Below the pieces are notes generated by a model. It did not search any database, had not been told where the DNA came from, and saw only the letters and a list, made by a program, of their open reading frames with translations. From Heterodera schachtii (Eukaryota; Nematoda; Chromadorea; Rhabditida; Heteroderidae), in the NCBI GenBank assembly GCA_023374025.1, contig SIJG01000017.1:263671-327670 (forward strand): 64,000 bases of DNA. The letters run 5' to 3'. The position numbers and the translations under genes were made by a program. Shown piece by piece: positions 12,761 through 24,600 of this stretch. Each line of letters begins with the position of its first letter. Positions within the stretch are counted from its first letter, which is position 1.

Positions 12761-15700
12761 AATTTTCGAATTTCGCAGCAGTTGTAAAATAATAAAATGA
12801 AGAAACAATGATTTTATTAGTATTTTTTGTTTGCTTTTTTGCTACATCAATCTGTCAATACTATGTCTGTGTAATAAAATAAAATAATTGCATTTCCGGA
12901 CGCCTAATATTTTCTTAAGCAGTAGAAAAATAAATTTCACAAAACAATATTCTTCATTTCTATTCACATTGAAAAATACCAGTTATGTAATATAAATTAG
13001 TGAATAACAAGCTTCCCTGGTGTGCTGATTTTCAGATTTGTGATTTAATTAAGAGTCGGACAGCCTTTAATTCAATAATTCTTAACGGGGTAAACCAACT
13101 CATCCACAAACAATTAATCCATGAAAAAATGCCATAATGCGAACGCACAATGCAAGAAATTCCATGGATGAGTTGGAAATGGATGAATTAAGTTTGGATG
13201 AGTTAGGTATGACTCATTCTTAACAACCCTCAATAAAACTTCTGACGTGTAAATTATTTTCTGAAAACACGATAATCTGTGGGCAATACATACATAACTA
13301 TGCACATCCTTGATCTTATGAATGAAACCGCAACAAATTTAAAACATTCTCTGCTCTGGAAAAGTTGGGAAAATGAATGAATCAATGAATGGAATGAAAG
13401 AACGACAGAACGACACAAATTCAATCAATTATATTTTTCTCTGCACCTCTCTATGTCTTTATTTGTTCAAGTCCCTTGGACGGTTTGTTTACTTCAGTCA
13501 GAGCTCAAAATTCAAACTTTTAATTTTTTTTTTTTTACCAGAGCCTTAAAAACAATCGAAAAGATACAAATTTATTTAGTTTTGGATAGCCTTCTGAAAG
13601 AAACTTTTTTTTTTTGTAGCGCAGAGAATTTGCCCCAAAAACATCATTTTCTTTTGTTAAAAAATTTAATTTCCAAGTCATTATTCTGACATTTCTTAAG
13701 ACATAAAATGAAATACATCCAAATCCGCAGTTTTCTATTTTCCATTTTGCTATTTTAAAATGTCATTCCTTTATTTTATTTTATTTTTTGTAAATAAATG
13801 TTTTGTGGCATTTGCTCATAGGTATGCTCATCCCTTTTGCGTTTATCCTTGCCAAATCCCCTCCCGATGTACAAAAAGCAGAGAATGCTTTTGCTTTCAA
13901 AAATCACTCCACTCAAAGGGGCATGTTTTGTTGTCAATAAACCACGGCATATTTTTGAAAACACTGAAAATGGCTAACAGCTTAAGTCGAAGGCATTGGC
14001 AACCCATCATCCGAGATGCCTATCCCCCACGGAACTAATCCTCCAAAATCTGCAAATAAATAGAAAGGAATTTGAAAATACAAATATTTTTAAAATTAAA
14101 ATGCTAATTAGGGTGGCGCTTTTAATTTAAATGAAAAAATTCTACTGAAGTGTCAAATTCAATAAGGAAAACCGTACAATGCCAAAATTTTAATAGGGCA
14201 TTTAAAACAAAAAAAACATAAACATGAAATGACAAAAGCCGGGACCCGGTCACAAAAAGTCCATGCGATGTGCAGCCGGTACAGTGGGATGTCTGAGCGC
14301 CTAAATTACGGAAATAAATGTGGAGTCATCTCATGGAAAATGGCAAAAGCGCCTCTAATTTGCATTTCTTATCGTTTAATTGCTTTTTGAAAACTTTAAG
14401 CAGTTTTAGTTTTGGTCCTGTGATATTAACTTTTCAAGCAAAACACGGGTCGAGACTGTAATATATTTTGTCAAATTTCAGAACGATTCTGAAATGATTG
14501 AACAAAGGTACAGAAATAGCATGAAATCACAAATTTTTACCATCTTTGGTCGGCTCCAACATACTCAAAAACCAAACAACATCTACTTTACAAATTGTTC
14601 GCTTTTTTTTGACAAAGTTGCTTAATGTGTCTTTTTGCGTCTCTTTTTTTCTTTTTTCCATTTGTGTGCATTTCCAATTTTGTCCACTCCATCAATTCAC
14701 ATAATGTTTGTTCCCCAACCATAGGATCTCTCGATTATGGGCGTACATTTTAAGCCTATCCAAATTTAAACATGAAAAGTTGCCATTTTGATATAATTTT
14801 CTGTTAGTTATTTTCGGATAATTGGCATCGTATAACGACTCTCTTCTTTTCAGCTCAATTTTTATTTTTTAGGGACTCCCAAATTAATGGGAAATACATA
14901 CGCAAGAAAATTTCAAAAAAGACACAAAGGAATTAATTGCTCTTGGATGACACAAATAATAATCGGATACACAAATCTTTCGGATTTCTATAATAATTCC
15001 TAATATGATGTATTTTTTGAAAAAAATGAGACAATTTTATTGCTTCATTTTACTTTAATATAATGAGTTTTTGGATGGGATAAAATCAAAGTTGTTATCG
15101 AAAAATTTTAAGAATAAAATTTTGGGTTAAAATATGAAATATGTTTCAAACATTCAAAATGTCTTTTTCATCAAAAAAAAAAAAAGATACCTTTCTTAAA
15201 CCAATCAATTTTCCTTTCATATAAAACTTTCAATATACAATAGATTTCTTTCGAAATAGGTCCCACATTTTCTCTCCGGTCCAACTGCACTTTTCATTGG
15301 CATTCCGTGTGCTCGTGCCGCACCGACAGCCGTTGTTTTTGATCCTGGATGAACGGATAAGCTTTTCGTCCCCGCCAAAAGGCACCACCTCCACAAAAAT
15401 TCATCATTTTAATTCCTTTTAAAATGTTGTATATGAGTGGTTTAATGACTTTAATCCACATCCCTCATTTCATTGGAATGGGGGACAAAGCGGGGGAGGG
15501 GATGAAAAGCAATGAAAAAGCCGGAAAAGGCGGAAATGAAACATTAAAATTGGACAGCAACAACAGCAGAAGAAGCAAAAGCGAGAGCAGATGAATTCAC
15601 GGCCAAAAAGACTGACTGGTAATTACGGTTATTATTATGGTCATCATTATCAGGGCTGTCAAAAATATGCACGAAAAATGGCCAAAATATGCGCATAAAT

Positions 15701-16900
15701 ATGCAAATAAAGTCTTGAAATATGCACCAAATATGCACAAAAATCGCAAAATATGCACAAAAAACTTGAAAATTATGACAGCCCTGATCTTTATTATTAA
15801 ATTTGTTACACATTTCTTGGATAAACAAATTCCATAAATTCCATGTGAAGTGTTTTGTTACCGATTCGGCAGTTATTATTACGCTGTGTAAGACTATTTT
15901 GCTCTAAATACAAATTCCTTTTAAAAGTTATTCATGCAAGGACCAACTGAATAATATCCATAAAAACATCAACAAAAGCATTTATTATTGTTATGTGGCG
16001 AAGTGCCGAAGTGATTGATGGTGGCAATTTTTGTACCATTCCAATGCCGGGAAAATGCCGTAATTGTAGATGATGATGATGATGATGATGAAGTTGTCGA
16101 AGAAACGCAAACAACTACAGCATCAGCAGGAGCAGAGTTTTGAACAAATGGCAACCCATTGGTTAATTAAGTACAAAAGGACACCGAGTATATATTGTAA
16201 ATAGGAGCAGCGAAATAAATTAGTAAATGAAATGCTATTACGGCATTTACTTTAGTTAATTAATTCTAACCATTGATTGTAAATAGACATCTTTAATGTT
16301 AAATTTCAATTAAAATATTGGCATTTTCTTTTTTGTGAGTTTAAAAAACGCTGCCTTATTATTCAGTTACCACCGGTGGATATCAACAAGATTAGCTATG
16401 GATAAGTTAAAATAACATATGCTCTTTTCTTTGATTGAATCTATTTTATGTGCTATATTTTCTTAAGGGATTTGCTCGGGGTTGCTTTAAACCCCTCTCC
16501 CCTCCCTCTTCAAATGTTTAATTTTGCATATGGACAAAATGGAATGTTCCCGCCCCTTCTGTGCCATCTCCTCTTTGGCTGACGTTGGCACATTGCCTCG
16601 GGCGGACACCCCTATATAAATGGTCTTTAGCAGTGGAAAAGGTGCCACTTTCGCCGTGCCATCCCCCGCCTTCCCTCTCCGCCTCTCTCTCTCACCTATG
16701 TACAACACGTGTTGGGAAAATGCCATTTCAGCAGCTTTGAGTATAGCAATGAACAAAATTTCATGGGAATTTTGCTCCATGGCTAAAGTGTCCGATCAGT
16801 CAGAGATTAATTGGACGGGAGGACAAATCAAATGCACATATATTCTAAGAATTTACACCCGAAAAACTACATATATTTTCCAAAAATATAAATTTATTTA
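12761..16900. other. Long AT-rich intergenic region
   Basis: About 4.1 kb with no exon that could be supported. It holds a short hAT-type MITE at 15651-15786 and a (GAT)n microsatellite near 16068-16092. GATGAGTT-type words recur at 13160-13210. Short open frames at 13453, 13760 and 16620 lack domain or splice support. Confidence 0.5.
15651..15786. mobile_element. Short hAT-type MITE (136 bp)
   Basis: Ends are inverted, CAGGGCTGTCA and TGACAGCCCTG, and the flanks carry an imperfect 8-base duplication, ATCATTAT before and ATCTTTAT after. The inside repeats the word AAATATGCAC several times. CAGGG...CCCTG ends with 8-bp duplications are typical of hAT elements. No coding capacity. Confidence 0.8.
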
Positions 16901-16911
16901 ACAAATTCAGC

Positions 16912-17088
16912 CATTCCAATTCTTAACTCTTCAAATCCTCCAAAATATTCCAAATTCCTGAACAACAAACACAAATGCATTCCACTTCCAAACTGCTTTT
17001 CCAGAATCTTGGTCATCCCAAGCAAGCACTGATTGACGGGGAAGTATGGCCACCTGTTTTTTTGCCCGAAAATGTCAGGTGTGTGAGA
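16912..17088 (-). CDS. Orphan terminal-exon-like frame, unknown
   Basis: On the minus strand a possible acceptor AAAAAACAG precedes an open frame through WPYFPVNQCLLGMTKILEKQ and LFRNLEYFGGFEELRIGM to a TAA stop. Codon use looks coding, but no partner exon was found upstream, where the plus-strand sulfotransferase gene lies. It may be a leftover gene fragment. No family recognised. Confidence 0.25.
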
Positions 17089-17206
17089 AGAAGAAACCGT
17101 ATGACTTTCCATTATTCTTTGGCCTTACAAACGGATTAAAACATTTTCATAAAATGTCACATTGCAAGAAATTCTTTTCTGGGAAAGCTAATTAGCGCGT
17201 CCATTT

Positions 17207-18785
17207 TTGGAACAAAACAAATTAAAGAATGAATTAGTGAGAAGCAAGGGATGGGAGGAATGGAGTGAGCAAATTCATCCGAAGAAAAATGGTGCCCATC
17301 CATTATTGCGTGTCTACCGTATGCTGTGCCAATCTCTCCCCTCCTTTTTCAGGTCCGCGAAGAAAATGGTGCCCCTGGGGACGGATGTGTTCGTTTGCAC
17401 ATATCCGAAATGTGGCACCACGTGGATCCAGCACATTTGTTCCCAGTTACTGTACAACAACGAGTACGGACCAGGCCAAGGAAAAGGTGGGAAAAGCAAC
17501 AATGATTAAGGAAAGTGGGGGTGGATGAATTTCGTCTCTCAATTTAATTCGAATTTTAAAGAACTGTGCTTCACTTCGCCAATGATCGAGCGTTTGGGCG
17601 CCGAGTTTTGCGACAGTTTGAAGTACCCGCGACTGCTGAAAACGCACTTTTCTTGGGCCAACTTGCCAAAACGGCATTTACAACAGTCAGCGACAACAAC
17701 AAATGGCACTGCTCAGCCCAAGTACATTTTCGCGGTGCGCAACCCGAAGGACTGCTGCGTCAGCTATTTCCACCACAACCGCAACTTCAAAATTTACGAA
17801 TGGGCTCACGGCAAATTCGACGACTTTTTCGAGCTGTTCCTTGAAGGTCGGCTGATGGCATTCGGCGACTATTTTGAGCATCTGCTGAGTTGGTTGCCGC
17901 ATCTGAGTGATGCCAATGTGCTCTTTCTGAAGTCAGTTTGAAGTTCAAAGTTTATTCAAAAAATTGTTTCCTATTTTTGCTGAAGTTTTTTTTGAAATTC
18001 GTCGTTTTTATAAAATTATTTTAAGGTATGAGGACATGCTCAACGACTTGGAAGGAAGTGTGCGCAAAATTGGTCACTTTCTTGGGGGACATGCTGAAAA
18101 ACTGGTGAACGACCAACAGACATTGTCGCGTATTGTGGCAGAAAGCCGATTGGAAGCGATGCAGCGCGACCAACAGCGATGGTTTCCCGGCACGGCACTG
18201 TAAGAAGAAGTCCAACTGAAAAAAAGGGGGGGGGGAAGGGGGTCAGAATTATTAGGGAATGAGAAATCATCATTTAGGGGCTAAAACATAAAATAAATTA
18301 AAATTGGGACTTTTGGCTGCTGCTAATGCTAATTGTAAGAGTCATGCCCATCACTAATTGACTCTTTTTGAATTAAATTGGGTTCTTTAAATTCTTACCA
18401 CATCCATTGGTTCAGCAACGGCGAGTCATTCGTTCGGAAGGGCACCAGCAGAGACTGGAAGAATTACATGAGCAAGGAGCAAAGTGATCGGATGGACGGC
18501 GCGTTCAGACAAAAGTTGGCCGGCACAGTGGCAGAGAATTGGTGGAGGACGGAAATGCGATGGAACGAAGCGGAGGAGGAGGAGGAAGAGAAAAAGGAGG
18601 AAAAGAGGGAGGAGGAAAAGGAAAACGAGCAGGAGCAAAGAGAAACAAAGAAGAAGGAGGAAGACGACTCGGGCATGGAAAGCGGCGACGATTTGTTGGA
18701 ACGAAGCGCCAAAGTGTCGGACGATTCATTGCGTTTGAACGTCTCGCCCGCCCCGCAGGGACCGACGACAACGGACAGCAAATGA
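17207..18785 (+). CDS. Cytosolic sulfotransferase (SULT family) with acidic C-terminal tail
   Basis: Transfers sulfonate from PAPS to a small acceptor; the substrate cannot be told. Exons end at 17486, then 17562-17931, 18026-18199 and 18416-18785, all in phase with GT-AG introns. Family motifs are intact: the 5'-phosphosulfate loop TYPKCGTTW (about 17400), the catalytic histidine in [12 protein letters not shown], the 3'-phosphate site [11 protein letters not shown], and the C-terminal [16 protein letters not shown] signature. The core ends at TEMRW and is followed by about 85 extra residues, very rich in Glu and Lys then Ser and Asp, which usual SULTs lack. The N-terminus is unsettled: the frame is open from 17207 without an ATG, and an acceptor TTTTTCAG at 17345-17352 suggests an unseen upstream exon. 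The 3' end was copied inverted to 6.3-7.6 kb. Confidence 0.85.
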
Positions 18786-20013
18786 AAATGGGGAAAATGA
18801 GCGGAGGAACACGGAATCTTGCCAATGAACGACAATTTGATGCCATTTGGCATTTTGATACTAATAAATTTGATATAATTTTATTCTCCCCTCCTTTCCA
18901 TCATTCTGTTAATTGGTCACTTTTCATTTCACATTTATTTTCATTTCCCTAGTCCATTTCTTCCAAATTCATGTAAATAAATCATTTACTTGTCTAAATT
19001 TATTGCATCATTATTTTTATGTATTAAATTCATAAACTTGTAAAAACAAATTCGAAATTGGCGTTGGAAGGAATTGCCGCTTTTCATCAAATCCATCGAC
19101 CTAATTTCTTTTTAAATTACCTGGCCAATTGAAAATGTTTTTCTCAAAACTTACCCAATTACTTTCTTCAAACTTTGAAAATCAGTGAAAAGTGAGAAAA
19201 TTTAGACCACTTAATTAGCACTTTTCAAAATCGATGGTTTTTTGAAGAGATGCTTTATAAAGATTATTTAATATTTATTGTGCGGTGTACACTTCACATA
19301 AACACATACTTATGCCGGACTTTATGAAAAAAATGATGAATTAATAATGGAAAATGCTTAGCGAGCAATATCTTAAATTAATTGACTTTAATACATATTA
19401 TAAGTAGGGCTGGGAATTTAATTCACGAAAAAGCACATTAAAAAGACAATTAAAAATCATAAAATAGCAATAAGGCACAAAAAAGTCACAAAATGCAAAA
19501 ACAACAAAAAAAAACTATTTGTATTCAATCGTACACCAATCAATTTATAAAAAAATTAATTTTGTTACAATTCTAAAAGGTAAATTTCCAAATTTGTCAT
19601 AGAAAAATGATTTAAATGGGAAATGAAATGGGGGAGACTTTAAAGCAGCATTTTTGCCTGAAAGATCCGACAAAGTTATGCGATTGTTGCAATTCTCGGA
19701 TTCTTCTCAACAATTGCGAATGTTTTTTCCGGATTCTTGAAATTCAGGGATTTCAATTTTGGCTGAAGGAATCTGATAAAATTGGGCGATTTTTAATTCC
19801 CTTGCTCTTCTTAACAATTACGACAAATTCTGCCAGATTAAAGCCATTTAAGGCCATTTCGAGTCAGACGAAGAAAAAAGTTTCTCTCTTTCTCTCTGTT
19901 CACAACTAAAATTGTCACCATAAATCAATCGATATATTTTGATGGGAGAAAAGCCAAGCCTGCAGAGATGAAGACAGAAAAGAAATAGTAAGTGATACCT
20001 ATGTCTGTTTAAC
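18725..20013 (+). repeat. Source copy of the inverted 1.3-kb duplication
   Basis: The end of the sulfotransferase gene plus downstream flank, matching 6278-7568 on the opposite strand with few differences. After the stop at 18785 it is AT-rich flank with no further gene. The open frame at 19616-19909 within it has no support. Confidence 0.85.
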
Positions 20014-20171
20014 AATTGATTGAATTTTTGGTAACCCATGAAAATTTTATGGGCCGTGTAAAAACCCATATAGTACGCGGTAATAGTACGGACGGTACCC
20101 CCCCCCCCCCTTTTTTCGAAAAACAAAAATTTTGAAATTTTTTTCGTGAAAGACCATATTAGAGGTTGTAG

Positions 20172-20456
20172 GGGAATCCGAATCTGACATTAATTTTGAC
20201 TTATGTCGAACCCCGAACCCGAATTCAAGCAAAAAGTCGAAGATTCAAATTTTCGAATTTTTTATTTTTGGTCTAAAAATGGCTTACATATTGAGAAACA
20301 AACTAAAATTGGACAATTCACTAATAAAAAGCATTTCAACCATTTTTAGACCAAAAATAAAAAATTCGAAAATTTGAATTTTCGACTTTTTGCTCGAATT
20401 CGGGTTCGGGGTTCGACATAGGTCAAAATTAATGTCAGATTCGGATTCTCTGACCC
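20172..20456. repeat. Fold-back element (family B), near-perfect inverted repeat
   Basis: Left arm (about 20172-20282) and right arm (about 20339-20456) are inverted copies: GGAATCCGAATCTGACATTA pairs with TAATGTCAGATTCGGATTCT, and GGTCTAAAAATGG pairs with CCATTTTTAGACC. The loop is about 56 bases. Related copies lie at 2337, about 5860 and 40729-41038. No coding capacity; probably a MITE or fold-back transposon. Confidence 0.85.
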
Positions 20457-21681
20457 TTAAAATTAAATCAATTCATCCATTTTTAAAAGAAGCCTTTCAA
20501 CATTCACCTTCGTCATTTGAACTTATGTATAAAGCCGGTTCAAACAAATAATATAAACAACTGAAGAAGGCATTTGCTAATTAGCTTTGCTGTGTGCGTT
20601 GTTACCGAAGAAAACATAAAACAAAATTTTTTTTTTCAGTTTAGTTTTTAAGCTTATTTTGAATAAGTTTATATATGACATATTTCCATTTTTATGAGCA
20701 TATTTTGCGAATTTATGCATGTAATTCCCCGCGCTATTGATGAGAGAAATGTGAAAATGTCAAGAAAGAACTAACCAAACAAACATAACAAACGTTCCAC
20801 GTCAAATAGAACCGCTAAAACTATCAAAAAAAACCAAAAGAAATTTTCCATTTTCTCTTTCTTTTACTGTAATATTCCAACAGTGACTGATTTCGACAGT
20901 GAATTTTTTTTTCTTTATCATCTATCTCCGATTTCGACAGCTGAGAGTTTCGACAGTGGACGATTTTGACAGTAAGAAAAAGTTTTTAAAATTATAAACG
21001 ACCTAGGAAGCCACAGGTCAAAACACATGCTTGAGCATGTTCTAATAAAGGCCCAGGGATAAAAACTTTTGATCTTTTTTTTTTCTTTTTTATTAAATTA
21101 CTATTTAAAATTCTATAAATAAATAATTAAAGCAAAAGCACAAATTAGTAAGGCGATAGAGCTCAAAGAATAAAAAAAGAGAATTGATAAGAGAAAATTG
21201 CAAATTAGAAGAACAAAATGAAAATGGATTATTTTATAATTTTATTTACAGTTTCATTTTTAATACAATTTTCATCGTATTTTACGTCAATCACAGTACA
21301 CCTTTGCTTTACTCATTGTACATTACAGTACACTTTTGCTTTACGCGATAAATGAAATAAAAAATTTAAATTCATAATTAAAAAGTGAATTAAAAAATCA
21401 CATTAAAAAGTGAATTAGAAACTCACCATTCCTTTTTGTGAATATGAGTCATTTTATCGCTTTATCAGTAAAATATTCCCTTTTGTTCAATGTTCGAATG
21501 CATTTAACTGATAAAATGAAAAATGGCCAATAAAATTTTGTCATAAATCGCAGCAAACCATATTTTGCGTTCATAACATTTTGAAACGAATTGAAACAAA
21601 GACAAAAATTTTTCCTACTTTCATTTATTTGCAAATTATCATTTTGAAAAATTTTTAATAAATTTAATTTGCTGATTTCAG
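20457..21681. other. Spacer upstream of the GH31 gene
   Basis: AT-rich. 20560-20610 is an inverted match to 7862-7912. TTCGACAGT recurs at about 20893, 20933 and 20950. An ATG at 21218 opens a signal-peptide-like frame, MKMDYFIILFTVSFLIQF, and could be the first exon of the GH31 gene, but no donor in the required phase was found. Confidence 0.45.
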
Positions 21682-24600
21682 GATTTGTTAAGAAGCTGCA
21701 ACTGTTGCCCAAAGGGATGTCAGTTCCACCAAATCCCCTGCCGGATCAGTCCGCCTCCATTGGCAATCTGAGCATTGGGCCGGGTGCAAAATACGCAGAA
21801 ATTATCGATGGCAGCGGCGGTTCCGCACTGAATCTGTTGCTGTTGATCACACTGGCCAAGTCGATCAGTTCCGCGGGCAAAGTGTCAAAGCTGAGTGACA
21901 CCGTACTCCGCATGGACTACGAGCACCGTAACCGACCCGTGCAGCTGACGGTCAATTGGGACGCGGTGGCGCACGACAAATTGGACTTTTACCACTTCCA
22001 TTGGACAAAGCCGGAGGACGAAGTGTTGGATCATTTGGAGGTCGAAGCATTCATTTTCATTTTGTAAGAAAACAAAAACCGAAATGATGATGCATCATGG
22101 AGCGATTTCAAAATGTTTTTCAATTAGAAAAGTTTTTCCAATTGAATTAGGATGGCATAATGCCAACAAAGAAGGTATATTATTCTGGTTTCGGCAGAGT
22201 GCTTATTTGATGGAACACTCGTGGCCAATCGACGGTAAGCATCAATTGAGCGAGTTCATTACAAATTACGTCCATTGCGAGGGGGGGGGGGGATTTTTGA
22301 AAATGAAGTACATAATTGAATATTCACACTGAATTTATTAATAGCATTAAATAAGGAATAAAATCCATCTAAATTTGAATATATTTCGAAATGATAAACA
22401 TTACTAGGTCGTTGCATAAAAAATGACCCCCCTTGTAATTTTGAGTGAAAATCTCGCAAAGTTGGTGTGGGAAAAATCTGCTTTTGTGCTATTTAATAGC
22501 CCTATCTGTCCTCTACAAAATCGCATTAAAAGGTTTTGATCAGCTTCTCAAAGTGGCGAGAAAAAAATTCTTGAACCGGTTTAGGTCGAAATTGCCCAAA
22601 AGGGTTTTTCGGGGTTTTAGACCCATTTACAGACCAGAAATTCCGGGGTTTAGACCCGCCGTCTAATTGCCCTGTATATTCCGTATCGAATACAAAAAAT
22701 CGCATCCGGATTCATCAACTCTTTGATTTGTTATGATTTTTTGAAATTTGGCTTGAAAACAACGAGAAATAAGTTGCCTTTTTCCTTCAGTAATTTTGGA
22801 AATTTTGATCATTTTTCTGCTGTAAATTGATTAAAAATCGGCAAAAAATTGACATTCAAAAAATCATAACAAATCAAAGAGTTGATGAATCCGGATGCGG
22901 TTTTTTGTATTCGATACGGAATATACAGGGCAATTAGACGGGGGGTCTAAAACCCGGAACTTCTTGTCTTTAAATGGGTCTAAAACCCGAAAAACTCAAA
23001 ATTACAAGAGGGTCATTTTTTATGCAACGACCTAGTAATTACTGCTTTATTTGATGTTCTTTTTCCTTTGTTCGTCATTTACACGGAATGTGAAAAGGGA
23101 AAGTTGGTGGAAAAAGTCCATCAATGTTGATGATGATTATAATTATTAAATTCAATTAGTGTTGATGGTTTCTTACTTTTCTTATTATTAACAGGATGCC
23201 CTAGGAATTGGCACCGAAAGCGATGGCACATTTTGGTATGGCGGGATGAACCCGTGTGACCTGCAATGGCCGATCGACAAAACCGCCGAATATGGCAATG
23301 CCGAATTTGTTCTCAACGATATTTACCAATTTGTGGGCTTTTAGTCAAAACAAATCTCAAAAAGATTAAATATTTAAAATAAATCCTATAGATTAAACTA
23401 TTTTATAATTATATAAATAATTATTTTAGACCAAAGTGAGCGGACAAGAGCGCTATTGGCTGTCCTCCAAAAAAGTTGCGCTGAGTGTGCCGTGGACAGT
23501 GCCGTTGTGGACATCGGTGGAGAAGAGCGAACTGAACATTAGGGCGCAGCTGAAGGGCTCCCAATTTTTGCTGCGTAATAATCATTTGGAGTACACGCTG
23601 GCGGTAGACAAACACGGCAATTTGACTTTGAAGGAATTCCACCAGCAATGCTTTGCCAAATTTTTGAAAGCGCCAACGGGCAAGAAATTTCAAACTGGGA
23701 AGGACATATGGGAGACAATTCAGTGCTTTTAGCTGCACCGGACAGTTTAATTATGGAAAAGCCAATTTGGTCAACCTGGGCCACCCTTTGGGTCGCTGTG
23801 AACCAAACACAGGTCGCATCAGATTCAAACACAATTAAATTGCAATTTTTGTTAAAATTTTATTTGTATATAATAGGGATGAATTTTATTTAAAAAAGAT
23901 AATTATTAACTAAAAGTGAAACAGCCAAAAGTAACGGAAACTAAAAAAAAATTACGAATTTAAATTTTGAATGCAAAAAATTAACCAATTTAAAAAATAA
24001 AATAATTTCTGTCATTTTTATTTTTATTTTACGATGTGATATAAAAGCGGTTCGTCATGAGCGGATTGATACTGGCGGACCTGAAAAAATTATAAGACGC
24101 GTAAAATCCTTTGGCCGCATATTTGCACTAGGACTATTTTTTTTTATTCGGAATATTTTTATTATTTAAATTAATTATAAAATTGAATTGTTGCAGGTCG
24201 AAAGTTATGTGGACGAAATTAACAGTTATGGAATGCCAATTTCGCAATTGGAATTGGACGACATGTGGACCACCGCTTACGGAGACTATCAAATTGACAG
24301 CGCAAAATTCCCTAACTTTGCCGGAATGGTTAATTACATCAGAAACAAAACGGGTGCCAGACTGACTGGTACAGTTTTGCATTAAATTGGTTTTTGTTCC
24401 GTTAAATTCATATTGTTTGTTGAAGCCTGGGTTCACCCATTCGTCAACAACGACTCGAAGAATGGCCAGGATTTGTCGTTGCGAAATACAATTTTCATGA
24501 AATCATCGCAAGGCGACGTTCCGCTGACCTGGTGGTGGGACTGTCCGGTGACCAAGGACAGCGCAGGCAATGAAGAGAAAAAGCCATGCGCATATGTAAA

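Noticed and set aside
18426..18853. Minus-strand Leu/Phe-rich frames opposite the sulfotransferase tail
   Set aside because: Antisense of the Glu-rich coding exon.
23640..23730. Frameshift in the GH31 gene
   Set aside because: A 44-bp GC-AG intron restores the frame and the conserved KPIWSTWA segment, so no damage needs to be assumed.
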